Below, piece after piece: positions 11,498-22,662 of a stretch of DNA of 64,000 bases. Source of the stretch: Sipunculus nudus (taxonomy: Eukaryota > Annelida > Sipuncula > Golfingiida > Sipunculidae); the NCBI GenBank assembly GCA_026874595.1, contig CM049320.1:9677464-9741463 (forward strand), given 5' to 3'. The position numbers and the translations under genes are program-made. How positions within the stretch are numbered: the first letter of the stretch is position 1; each line of letters opens with the position of its first letter. The notes beneath the pieces are model-generated. The model was not told the origin of the DNA and ran no database searches. It saw only the letters and a program-made list of their open reading frames with translations.

Positions 11498-13334
11498 TCC
11501 ATTATATGCATGGTGTTATGCATAAAACTCCAATTGAAGCCGAGAGGTTGGCAGGAGAATTTTCGAAGAATTTGATATGTTTAATAAAATCATTTTTATA
11601 TGATTATATATATTATGCTGAACATCGCCATTTAAAGTTGCTCTCCGCGCCCGTGAATCCGCCAGTAAAGGAACCTGTTATCTTGCATGATGGTACAGTA
11701 TAGCGCTGAGACATGATCTCGATAATTGCATTCCGGTTATAACGCACAAAAACTGACCACTCACATGGTCGGGCAATCCCGCTGCGCAAAAGTTCGTGGT
11801 AGCATTATTTTATGTGGTACATTTAATGGCTGTATATATGTTTAAATATCACGCACTCCTTTCTGTTTGAAAGCTGAGCCAATGGTTTCCAGTGAGCAGT
11901 CACTGCGTTCAGGCAGTGTGTTAAACCCGGATCCCATTCCGGATCCTGGAACCCAAGAAAAATTTGTAATTCTTAAACTCTCATGGTAATTTGTCCAGAT
12001 ATTTTAGCATAATCGTATCTAAAGACATATTTTATATTATGTTTGGTTAAAACATAAAAAAATAATCTGTTTAGCAACAAAATTTGATAAAAAAAAAACA
12101 CTTCCGGACCCTGGGGCACGGACCTCACGGATTACACGGACCCCGTTTTCTCGTTGTTTTACCATTTCTTTAGTACATACATGTATTTGATATCATGTTT
12201 AGCCAAGACACATTTGTGATTTATTATTGTGTTTGTATCTGTATTTTAACATTTCTGTCTCAGTTTTTATTCATAATTTTATATTTGCTATTTATTTCAT
12301 TTGTGTAGCGTTTTAAAAAGTATTATAATTTAAAACGAAATCATTATTTTGGAACCTGTAGTTGCTTGAAATGCAAGTAATCAACAATTCCTTTCGGTAT
12401 TTATATTATTGCCAACTTTAAAATTGCATGGTTGTTATGAACGGAGCACGAAACCTGTTGTTATGTGGAAGTGCTCTGATATATCAGTCTCAGGTCCGCT
12501 CAACTGTTAGTGCACTTCAAATTAAATCTCCCCCACTGTGTCCGCTCTTATTTTCATTTGAAATAACAAATATTTTATTTAGTGTGTGACATGAGGGGTA
12601 GTTTTGTCCTCTTTTAGTCATGAATAAAAATATTAGCGGTGGTTACTGGGGTCCGTCAAAATTTAACAGTCGGCAAATTCAAGTAAATAAGGTCCGTCTT
12701 CATCGAAAAATTTTTGTAATTATAAATCTTTCAGTGAATCTGTCATTTAACATTTAGGGACTTTGCTCTGTCCTTACATCATCTATAGTGGTGTTTTCAT
12801 CGGTATAAATAATGGAAAATGAGGAAATAGGTTTAAGGGGTCCGGGGACCGTGGGGTTCGGGTTTTACACACTACCCTGCATTCACTACCGCTCGGAATA
12901 TTTTCATTCTTTGAAAGATCCCCCTTTTGAGCATTTTCCTCACGCGAGATCTCCTTGTGCACAATAGACCTTTCCGCTGCGCGGAGGTTGCCTTTTGAGA
13001 AGGGATCACTAATGGGGATTATTTCGGGCCGGTCACCGCAATTTTAAGAAAAGCCCAGATAGGGCCCCCGGAGAAAAACTCTGTCCCGCTATCAAACACT
13101 CTGTGGATATTGTGTAACCAGGCCCGAAGGCACAAAGAAAAGAGGCGCCCGCGGGGGAGCAAATATTAAAATTATTAATTATGCACGATACACAAATATT
13201 GCAAATAAAAGTGGGTGGAATCTCTTCGGACAAACCCTGATCATATGTATATCAGAAATCATGGCAAACCGTACGGTAGTATCAGAGGAGATACGGATAA
13301 TCCCAAAAATCGCCTTACGCTATTAATATATAGA
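11193..13334 (-). mobile_element. Non-autonomous Helitron inserted in LINE ORF2
   Basis: Read on the minus strand, the element starts with TCTATATATTAATAGCG at 13334 and ends in CTAG at 11196-11193. The end is preceded by a hairpin CCGTGC-GTA-GCACGG and a short GGTAATTG-like spacer. These are Helitron termini: 5' TC, 3' CTRR and a 3' stem-loop. No target duplication is present, and joining the flanks at 13335 and 11192 restores an uninterrupted LINE reading frame (..IKD-YYINAIKY..), which fixes both boundaries exactly. The host junction is T|T, the preference described for Helitron2/Helentron-type elements. The interior has no Rep/helicase reading frame. Interior features include a short ORF at 11506-11703 without recognisable motif. 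Confidence 0.8.
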
Positions 13335-14813
13335 ATCTTTAATAAGATCCAAGAAAACTCTGTAAAATTCAGCAGGGAAGCCATCTGGACCTTGTGTTTT
13401 CTTATTCTGAAGCGATTTCAATGTACTAAACAGCTCTGCAGGGTTAATTTCTTTGTCGCACATTTGTTTATCTTCCTGTGGCAGGATTCTAATGTTATCT
13501 AATAAATCATAATTATCTAAAGAGTTTTCCTGATTAACTGTGGACTCTATGGTTGTATCTAGAGATTTATCAAATTTAACCTGTTCTTCGAGAATATCTT
13601 TTGTATCAATTACTATTTTACCATTATTATCTTTCAGTTTGTGAATTGATTTTTGTTCGTAGTTTCTTTTTTCCATGTTTAAAAAGTATTTTGTTGGTTT
13701 GTTTCCTTCTGTATACCATTTACATTTACATCTTACCATGGCAGCATCTGTTTCTTTCTCAACAAATTGTTTGTGTTTTTTTACTGTAATTTCCCATCTT
13801 AATTTATCTACAATACTGTTTGTTAAGTTATATTGGTGTTGAGCTCTACAGATCTCTCTCTCTCTATTGGCTATCATTTTGTTATTATAATTTTTCTTTT
13901 TGTTTGCTGCAAATGATATGGTTTCTCCTCTGATTTGGCATTTCAGTGTGTCCCATAATAGGGCTGGATTTGCATCTTTATTGTTCAATACTTTATGATG
14001 AATACAATTTTTAATTTGTTTTACATAATTTTCATCCTCGAGCAGTGAGCAGTTCAATTTTCAAAAAGCCCAGTCCTCTTTTTATTTACTTAGACTTAAC
14101 TTTATATATATATCAATTAATGGTCTGTTTTATATGCTGGCTCAATGTCTGAGAATCCTACATAATTGCCTAAACTTTTGCTTATTAGAACGTAATCTAG
14201 CCGAGAAAAAAAAGGTTTTGGGTTGTAACGATGCCATGAATATTTTAGTATACCAGAATGTTGTGTTCTCCAAATATCTGTAAGTTGTGAAAATTCTGCC
14301 CATTGTATGAGTATTTCCCTTGCTTTTTCATGAGTGTGTACATTACCCCTTTCTTTATCCACAGCTGGGTTCATGACAACATTAAAAGCGCCTCCAATTA
14401 TTAATTTGTCTACTTCCATTTGTGATAGTGTTTTTATTAAATTAGTGAAAAACTCTCGATGATCTTTATTCGGTCTATACAGATTAACCAGTGTAACATT
14501 ATATATTCCTATTGATACATTAAGTATAATAAATCTTCCATGTTTATCTTGTGTACTGTTCTTGATATCAATACCTGCTCTGTTTTTTTATTGAGATGCA
14601 TACTCCTCTGGACTGACTGGTGCCATGACTAAAGTAGATTTGGTTACCCCATTCAGATTTCCATCTGTTCTCAGACTCTACATTACTGTGCGTTTCCTGG
14701 ATAAATATTATATGAAATGTTTTCCGATTCAACCAATGAAATAACTCTCTTCTTTTCCTGTAACACCCAAGACCCCTAACATTGAGAGAGGCAATGTTAC
14801 AAGTGTCTGTCAT
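13335..14813 (-). pseudogene. LINE ORF2, endonuclease and RT N-terminal part
   Basis: The start codon at 14813-14811 begins MTDTCNIASLNVRGLG, the typical opening of an apurinic-like endonuclease (EN) domain. IFIQETH follows (catalytic Glu region, about 14700). The frame is lost between 14568 and 14419. The next block (14419-14117) has IIGGAFNVV where the family has GDFN, then a SRLDYVLIS motif and an AYKTDH motif, which supply the conserved S-x-I/L-D and DH positions. 14057-13335 covers the linker and the start of the reverse transcriptase, with the motif KTQGPDGFPAEFY. The Asp of GDFN is Ala at codon 14389-14387, so the EN is catalytically compromised as well as frameshifted. Confidence 0.85.
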
Positions 14814-14819
14814 ATAAAA

Positions 14820-15140
14820 TATTAATTGTTAGAGATAAGCCTCTGATGTGACCTGTTCATTTATTCCTGAAACCCTCTATAGTAAAGATTGCTAATCTTT
14901 CAGCTTTCATTTTCAAATCTAATAATATATGATCATGATCAACATATGTTGGCAATAATGAATAGAAACATATGAATATCAAACGGTTCAATATAAAGGT
15001 AGTACATAATAGGACAGAGGACAGTACAAGATACATAAAGTATATACCAGTAACATGAATAGAGAACATCTAGCACATACACTTCCAAAGGTTAGTTACG
15101 TCAGCAGTAAGTCCTATCTCTATAAAGGTAGAAAGAGTGC
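14820..15140 (-). other. Region upstream of LINE ORF2
   Basis: AT-rich DNA immediately before the ORF2 start. It has only weak resemblance to 20216-20530, the stretch between an ORF1 fragment and an ORF2 start in the neighbouring LINE relic (both contain ttccaaa..gcagtaagt words). It may be the natural ORF1-ORF2 spacer. Confidence 0.35.
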
Positions 15141-15152
15141 TGATCATATAAT

Positions 15153-15216
15153 ATGGCGGACACTTATGTACTTGTCAGTTGTGTTGTAGGTATAATACCC
15201 GGAGTACATCTAGCAG
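15153..15216 (+). CDS. Candidate first coding exon, unidentified gene
   Basis: A start codon in ATGGCGG context about 30 bp after a TATAAA (15121-15126) and near a TTACGTCA CRE-like site (about 15097) opens a 21-codon frame, MADTYVLVSCVVGIIPGVHLA, which is hydrophobic like a signal peptide or anchor. It ends in phase 1 at a good donor, GCAG|GTTAGT, at 15216/15217. It joins in frame to 15872-16008. I do not recognise the product. The block sits between the ORF1 and ORF2 halves of the LINE, on the opposite strand, so it may be part of DNA inserted into the LINE. Confidence 0.35.
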
Positions 15217-15871
15217 GTTAGTATGAGAGATGCTCCCACACATTTTTCAAATTCTAATTAATGACCGTATCAATTATTATATATGCAAAAATTTGTTTAA
15301 CTTTAAATATAAAGTATAGAATACATATCTCTTATATTATGTTTTTTACCTGATTATAAAGGTTTGTACCACGAAATCTAATTCAAATAAGAAGCAAAGC
15401 AGAAAACGCCCAGGAAAATATATTCCTAGGAGTTTTTAGAGACAGGAAATAAAAACAAAATTAAAACTCTGTAGATAAATGTAACTTCTCGTGATAAAAA
15501 AGCATCAAATCTGTTATATTTCTTGTTAATACCTGATGCCTCCTTACTCTAGGATTAAATCAAGTCTCTGTAATGTATGTAACAATGAATCAAACCTTAA
15601 TCATCAACTTACAAGCTATACAAGTTATGCACATTGGCTCTATTATCAAGGTAATACATATCTTGACATTCCTTATCAACAGTATTTTTACTGATGACTA
15701 TGCCTCTGATGACAAAAGTAAAAAATATAAGAAGAGTTCTTAACAGCTCATGACTTGTCCCAAATCACATTGCTGAAGTTTTCCAAAGAAATTACCACAG
15801 TATTATGTATATATATGTTGTACAATAGTGACCCACTGATTATACTATGTTATCAATCCATTGGATTGTAG

Positions 15872-16008
15872 AATTTCTACATGTTGGCAGATTCACAATT
15901 CAAGATACTGTTTTAAGTGAAGTAACTTATGGAGAGAGCTGTCTAAACATTGACATAAATATTAATGGAAAGAGAGCGTGTTGTTTTGAATTCTCTTCAA
16001 AAATACAG
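15872..16008 (+). CDS. Candidate second coding exon, unidentified gene
   Basis: Bounded by an acceptor (ttggattgtag, AG at 15870-15871) and a donor (ATACAG|GTGAAG at 16008/16009). With the single leftover base of the upstream exon it gives exactly 46 codons with no stop, including FLHVGRFTIQDTVL and a Cys-containing stretch GESCLNIDI..RACCFEF. It ends in phase 0. The composition (Cys, Gly, Trp-poor, beta-like) fits a secreted or membrane-protein ectodomain, but no family is recognised. No convincing third exon was found in 16009-18630. Support comes from two matching splice phases and clean open frame, so this is a candidate and not a confirmed gene. Confidence 0.35.
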
Positions 16009-18630
16009 GTGAAGTACTTGGGTGTTGGTGTTATATAATAATTTCATTTTTTGGCAACATTTTAAATACATTAAGGTACAGTTAGAGGTATAAAGCTCAC
16101 CAACTCCAAAAAAAAAGAATAAGCAGTCGCTTTAAGCTGAATCTAATACCATGTGTGGATGAGTCAGGATCAAAAAATTATAAAATAAATTTAAAAAAAA
16201 ACTCATGGTGTATCACAGACCTTTTAACAAAGTAATGTCCAAATCAATACAAACCATAACAATGAATTCAGTCAATGAATTAACTGAGAATAAATAACGT
16301 GTTATTCAACTAATAAGCATTGTATAGACCTTATCTGTGACAATGACATATATCTCAGCTATTAATAATAACATTTTCCATCTTCAATGTATACAATTAC
16401 CTGCCCCAGTCTCATATTTGTATATAATTATCTCAAATTAAAAAAAAAAATGTTACAAAGAGTATTATACTCCCTTTGACACAGTGTTAAGTTCACAGTA
16501 ATTGGAATATGCATTAATAATATTATGATATATCATATCCACCATTAGACAGGCCGGAAAATCCGGATTTGCTGATCCGGCCCTAAAAAAGATTTATACA
16601 CGACCTATTTCATCTGCAGCTAGCAGATATGTATTATTATTATATTTTTGTGATATCAGTGATGTAAAATTGAATGAGACAGACATGTTAATTGGGAGTG
16701 CAAAGAATTATGGATTTGAAATGGCTGAGAATATGACCTAGCTGTCTTGTACTTGGAGTAAGTAATATTTCATGCTTCCGATTATGGTAAGCAATAAAAA
16801 TCAAATAAATTGAGATTAAAAACATGATCTCCACTTTTATCCTAAAATAAACACCTTTTTAGAAATTAAAGACCTTTCAGGGGTTGAAAGGCTTTACCAA
16901 CATCAATGCAGACTAAAAACAATCTTAGTCTTGATAAAGAACATGTAAGGTAAACTGCTGAAATATCTGACACAGTGGTCCATTTGTAGCCTACATTGTA
17001 CAGTTGTATGGCTAGCTTGATGTAAACTATAATGGTTTTGTTGTAGGTTGCTGGAGTAAATCAGGTCAGTTTATTTTTAACAGACAATAATTTTAATAAT
17101 CACAGTCCAAACTGTCAGTACTATCATTTTATTCCCTTGGTTAATATATGGAACTACACTTAATACATTTTTAAAGGCTCATATGTTGTGAATCTTGTGT
17201 ATAAAATAAAAACAACTGTGTGTAAACAAAATCTCTATGCTGATGGAAGTCTTGGATGACCAGAACCTATAATTCTTGACATATGAAGCATTGAACATGC
17301 AACTTCTGTGCAATTGATTTTTCATCAACAACATTTTTAGATTGCTTTAAAAAGCCGATTGGGAATAGATTTAATTCACACATAAATTACATATCTCCTA
17401 ATCCATGTTAAGTTCATCTTGATCTGACTGGTCACTGGTCAGTTTTGAAAAACTCTACTAATACAGGAACGAGTGAACATATCTTTTCAGTCTCTTAGGA
17501 AAATGATGACATAAACAAGACAACATATGACACCATATTTTCTGGAAAAGTTAAGAAAAAAAATGAAAAGATGATGTAAAAAACAAATGTAATTTCTTTT
17601 TTTATGACAAAGTTAATACCGTGTTGTGTATGCAAATATGGAATTAAAAGAGAAAAAGAGGAAATAAATAAATAGTATTTCATTCAACTCAATCCAGTGG
17701 ATAAATGTTGTAAAGATATTGAATTATAGAGTTTATACTGTATCCTATTCAATATCATTATTTAAACTGCATTAAGGAGATTTGAACATAGGTATTCATG
17801 TTTACCTAATCCACTGTAGAAAAGTATGTGATCAGTCTATATGAGGAAATATGTGATAATTTCTGCATGAACTTCTCAGTTATTTGGAAAGAATAACTGA
17901 TAAGTATACAGGAACTGATAAGATCATAACAGTATATATCACGATTCGTATAGACATTACTGCCTCTTTCAGGTATAAGACTTTTGCGAGGCTAGGTAAA
18001 ATATAACAATTATATGATCATTGCGCTTAAACAGTGCTGGCACTATAGGGTAAGATGATTAAGATTTACTTGGTAAGAAGGATTGCTCTATGATTATAAT
18101 ACATTTAAGAGTTCATACCTTATTCATGACAGTTTAGAGACAATAATTTTGCTGTTGTAATTGGATGATAATCTCCTCTCCGTTTTATGATTATTTTGTT
18201 AAAAAAATAGCTAGTATTATTGGAATATTTTCCAGGATAATAAACATCATATGTTGAAGCTTGGTGAGTTACCCAGATAGGTAACAACAAACATTTCGGT
18301 AATTTTCGCTCCTGTGCCATTTCAGCAACCATAAATTTTGTGATCAATAGTTGAGTGCCATATAATTTGTTAAATTTTCCATATGTAAGAAAGTTTACAT
18401 CTGTTAGAACTTTTCACCAGTAAACAAAAGCTTTATTAATCTACTGACCACAATAATATGGCCACTTATTGATCAATGAAGTTCAGCGGGTAATTGGTTT
18501 TGTAGACTTTGGGCATAAGTATCTGGTGCATGGACACTCCTGATCTATACTTTCATGTATACATATATATATTATAGTATTTAAAAAAGAAAGAAATTAG
18601 TGGCAAAGTTTAAACTCTCTTGTAAGGCTT
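16009..18630. other. Intervening DNA without recognised gene
   Basis: AT-rich DNA between the exon-like blocks and LINE ORF1. It contains a nested palindrome at 16552-16582 and short open frames only (17495-17683 and 18120-18347, minus). It could be intron of the candidate plus-strand gene or the rest of an insertion in the LINE. Confidence 0.4.
16552..16582. repeat. Nested palindrome
   Basis: Outer arms GGCCGGA and TCCGGCC enclose a second perfect palindrome AAATCCGGATTT, so two alternative hairpins are possible. The GC-rich block stands out from its AT-rich surroundings. It could be a transposon 3' hairpin or a recombination product. Confidence 0.6.
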
Positions 18631-20070
18631 TTTGAGGCAAAATCTTTCAAGAGGAATATTTTACAGAATTAACATAAAAGATGAACCGTCAATGAGTCAT
18701 AGACACAATACTGATTTTTTTCTGCGACCGGTCACGGTTCCTAATGGGACGGGCAACATCAGCCTAGCCTCTGGTCGTAGTACATATGGACAACCATCTT
18801 TGGAACAAGCAAATGTTGTGGAAAGAGAAAAAACTTACTTTTCCCATGACACCGCTATAAAAATGATCTTTTGCTCCCCAACGGGAGTTAACAGTCACAT
18901 GCACCGTCACATAGTGGTGTTAAAAACAGTCCTGTTATCAGGCATCAGAATTCATGTGGGCTCATGGGCGATAAAAGATCAGTGTGGATTCTCGGCTACC
19001 CATGGTAGTCTCGTTTAACCAAGCTAGGAAAGTTCGCTGTATGTGATTGAATGAGATGTTGCGGGAAGAGTGTGCAGACAGTTTGCGAAGGTGTCCGGGT
19101 TCATATAGCGGTCATCACCTAGGAGTCTGTCACAGGTGTAGCTCCCTCAATGGGTGTTTGCTGGCCGTTAATTATCAAACGGCCGCGCGAGAACCTAAAC
19201 TTCATGTGGTCACGGTGTGCTTGCTGCATTTGTTTGAGGGCTTTCCTCTTTAACTGATAATCTTCCATTGTAAGGTCTTTCACAAAGAAAGCCTGGCCTT
19301 GGTTTTCGTTGGTTGTTTTCATGTTTTTGTGTTTTGAGTATGCTGTTTCTCACTGGCCTGCTGTAAAGTTTTGCAAATATATGTCCATTCTTTATCTTGC
19401 CCGTTCTATGCGCGTTTTCAATGTTATTCAGAATTTCATCCATATTTTGGTCGGCAATAAGTTTTTGTTCACAAATAGCTTTAGCAAATATTTGCTTGCA
19501 GTTTTCTCCTTTTTCGTCCGGGATTCCAATTAATCTAAGATTGTATTTCACGACTGTACCTCTCAGAGTCCATTAGTTTTGTTTGAATTTTGGCAAGCTC
19601 TTCTTGTAGCATTTTTATCGGCTTTCAGTCTGTGGATTTCTTCCTGTAATGATCTATTTTCTTCCTTCAGTGTCTCTGTTCTTTTTTTCAGTGTTTCCGT
19701 GTCTGTCTGTGTAAACTCTAGACTCTCGATAACACTGTTGATTTTTTCCCTCTAGAGTGGCGTATTTATTGTCAATTGTGGCAACATGGCTTTTTATGGC
19801 TTCAATGTCCACAACAAGCGAATTACGAAAGTCCTGAAAAACGGACATCAGTGTTTGTTCTAGTTTTGCACATTTTACATCAACTGTTGACATGATATGA
19901 TCATTTGCCCGCATGGTTAGAGGTTCACTCTGTGTGTCTCTGGTGCTCGTGGTGGTTGTGTTTTTGTTGGATTTATTCTGCTGCAAGTATTTTTCTATAC
20001 TTGTTTTGACACGACTTGGCGAATCCGTCTTTGACATCGATCTGGTCGTGATATTTAGATTTTCGGCCAT
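18631..20070 (-). pseudogene. LINE ORF1 (coiled coil plus RRM-like/C-terminal domain)
   Basis: The start codon is at 20070-20068 (MAENLNITTRSMSK). The first 138 codons (20070-19654) are polar with a heptad-like region, fitting the trimerising coiled coil of L1-type ORF1 proteins. A frame change leads to 19551-19210, which carries LRLIGIPDEKGENC and IENAHRTGK, motifs of the RRM-like RNA-binding domain. A further frame change (near 19310) leads to 19322-19119 with FVKDLTMEDYQLKRKAL and FRFSRGRLIINGQ, the C-terminal domain pattern. Some weak coding look continues to about 18650, but it is full of stops. It is a nucleic-acid chaperone that coats LINE RNA, here inactivated by frameshifts. Confidence 0.75.
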
Positions 20071-20151
20071 ACTGTACAGGTAAATCTAAGTCTTGTGTAC
20101 GAGCTCGTCTCAAAACGTGCCACTATGCCGCCATGTTCAATCGGAAGTCCC

Positions 20152-20167
20152 GCTCTCTCCTTTTCTT
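20152..20167. repeat. LINE target-site duplication, 5' side
   Basis: 16 bases identical to 8583-8598. Here the duplicated sequence is itself part of an older LINE ORF2 start (GCKKRRE codons on the minus strand). Confidence 0.7.
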
Positions 20168-20611
20168 ACACCCACTTAATCCCCTTGCATTCAATGATAA
20201 TATATCTATGTTGGACATATAAGAAATAAATATATATTACTTAATATATTCAGTTCCATGTATACATGTATATCAGAACCATTGATAAAATATCTAAAAA
20301 TATAGCAATCAATTTCGACTACATAAAAGAACGTGTTGATCTGTATTATTCTGCTAAAATTGTGAAACAGTTCAACTATATTCACATTCTTATGCCAGTG
20401 AGATGTTATAACTCTAACAACAACAAGTCAAGTAGAAGACAAAACACACATATTACACAAAGAAACCACAAGTTTATAGTAACACATAGTTAACTTCCAA
20501 ACCCTTAAAGGCAGTAAGTGCTGCTGAATACTCGATAACACTGTTGATTTTTTCCCTCTAGAGTGGCGTATTTATTGTCAATTGTGGCAACATGGCTTTT
20601 TATGGCTTCAA
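20152..20611 (-). mobile_element. Relic of a second, older LINE used as insertion target
   Basis: On the minus strand 20215-20152 reads IDILSLNARGLSGCKKRRE, the opening of an L1/Tx1-like EN domain, cut by the 5' end of the younger LINE. Further upstream, 20531-20611 is nearly identical over about 80 bp to 19724-19804 inside the younger ORF1. Order and strand fit a LINE with a short remaining ORF1 fragment, a ~320-bp spacer and the ORF2 start. The plus-strand frame at 20266-20493 in the spacer has no motif. Confidence 0.6.
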
Positions 20612-22662
20612 TACAGTAATAGTGGTGATAGTAAAATGTTTAAAGTTTTTGGTTGCTCGTGGCTCATTCTCAGGGTTGTATAAAAGATATACCATTTTTT
20701 CTTATCTGATCTCACTTGTAACTGCATGTAACAAAGTGAGGCTAACGTAATATTATGACTGCACAAAGTCAAAGACTGTTAAATATGTATTTTCATTTTA
20801 GTGCAAAATTGGTTCCCATTCATTTTTCTGTGATGAATGATATTATGCAACAATAAATTATCATAGAAATACATGTTTATATGTTAAAATGCTTCTTGCA
20901 CAGAAATAAGACATCTGAATAAGAAAGTTGATATACCATTTTTCTTTATGCATGCATGCTATCGTAATAATTATAATTATTACTTTCTTAATGCTTCTGT
21001 TCTTGTAGCTAAGATGTCTTGAGAATTAAATACATGTATTTTGCAGGAAACCAAATTTAGGTGAGATATTTTATTGAGTTTAATAGAAAAAAACCTAAAT
21101 AAAAACAACCACAAAAATAATCAAACTCGGGCGAGATAATCGGTAAAGTAATTTAATCTGGTAAAGTAGTTATGGTGAGTTTTAAAAAAAAGATTTTTTT
21201 TTTGGTATTTTGTCGTGGCGACACTAAAAGTTGACAATTGACAGATATGCGGACAGATAGTGGGTATACCGCAATACTCACGTTATATGACTGGCGTATG
21301 AAAACCAAATCTTTCCATTTAGTATGATTTTACTACATAAATTACATTACATAAATTAGTCCAGAAAAAGATTACGTGTAGGATATTAAACATACAAAGC
21401 TACAGATAAGTGTCAAATGCACTGATGATTTATTAAACAATACAACAGCTGCATGTAGAAATGATCTACCACCAACATTTTTTTTTTCTTCTGTTTGTTT
21501 CACTTTCAGTGTAATTGAATTTTTTGAACACCAATGGTATCGAGCGTGGTCACAGCACATCCGCATCTCAGCTAAACCATGCAAAGCTTTGAAGGTAAGA
21601 ATTACTATGTTGTATTAATTTGTATTATGTTTGACTGGTAACCAGTGCAGCATATTAAGCACAGGCGAGATGTGATCAAATTCGGATACACTCTTGCCTC
21701 TTTTATTTGCCCCTTGTTCATTGGCCAACCATGCACCAATGACAAAATCCCGATTTCTTCACTACTTATTTACCTCTTCATTTTTTAGCCATCCGCCATA
21801 TCCACTTTCCGCCAAGTGGTTTTTTTTAACCCAAATGTGACACATTCCTTTGATCATAGGCCAACTTCTTGATTTCAACTTAAGACAAATGGGGTATATC
21901 TTATCTAGCCGCAGTATTATCGTTTGAGCTCAGCCGACCTGGCCTAGCTAATGGATCAAGTACCCGGTGCCAATGATTAATTAATGACTTAACAACTTTA
22001 ATATTTTTGGAGTAAGTTGTCATCAACCGAGTGACCGGTATTGGTTTCATACCTAGAGGTGTTTAGATAAGTGTCATTTAATTAGGTAAACCAGGTGAGT
22101 CGATTCAACATTGCATATCAAGTGCCCTGCCGAGTTTTAGACTTGTTGCAATTTTTTTAATTTACAAGTAAGTAAATAAGTGTTAATTAATATTATGATA
22201 ATCAAGTCCAGTCTTATTTGCATCAACTGTTATGTACTTCCTAATCTGCTTAATATTGATAGGACTAGGAGAGCACTGCTACATGTAGCATTAAACTGTT
22301 TGTTCATACACATATTTACGTCCAGTAAAAAAACGTATACAAAATTCCTTTGTTGAAGATTTTATTATATCCTCTCCCATCCTAATACGATATAAATTAA
22401 CTTTGACAAGTTGTTGTATGGTGCCTATCACTTTAAAATCTGTCCGCTGTGAAGTACATTCCAGAGAAAACAGATTTAAAAGTTGCTAGCTATTGTTTTT
22501 TTGGAATGATGTGGCCTAGTTGTAAAACCGTTAGGGTTCCTGTTGTAGGGTATAGGTTATTTATATATACTTACTTTGTTCAAATAGTGTTCTAGTGGAC
22601 CCATTCCAGGTTAACAATCATAGGAGTTATTAATCAACCCTCTCCCTTTAAACAAGTTTTTT
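20612..22662. other. Non-coding 3' flank of the fucosyltransferase
   Basis: AT-rich DNA with short frames only (21372-21584, minus). The stretch immediately before 22663 should include the 3' UTR of the minus-strand fucosyltransferase. No recognised repeat apart from poly-T/A runs near 21180-21200 and 21478-21488. Confidence 0.5.

Larger units (their letters stand above)
8599..20151 (-). mobile_element. L1/Tx1-like LINE, split by later insertions
   Basis: A non-LTR retrotransposon read on the minus strand. It has a 5' end at about 20151 (the sequence begins ggacttccgattgaac), ORF1 at 20070-19119, ORF2 from 14813 with endonuclease then reverse transcriptase then C-terminal Cys/His region to about 9100, and a 3' UTR ending in an AATAAA/A-rich tail at 8599. 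A 16-bp direct repeat flanks it (8583-8598 and 20152-20167), as expected for a target-primed insertion. The reverse-transcriptase style, with a QYADDTALF catalytic box and an LLNxDYK-type block, is that of the L1/Tx1 group. The span of 11.5 kb exceeds a normal element because of a 2142-bp Helitron inside ORF2 and about 4 kb of extra DNA between the ORFs. The open frames contain stops and frameshifts, so it is inactive. Confidence 0.75.

Noticed and set aside
18632-19018. 128-codon plus-strand open frame
   Set aside because: It overlaps antisense to the LINE ORF1 3' region, has no motif, and the start is inside transposon sequence.
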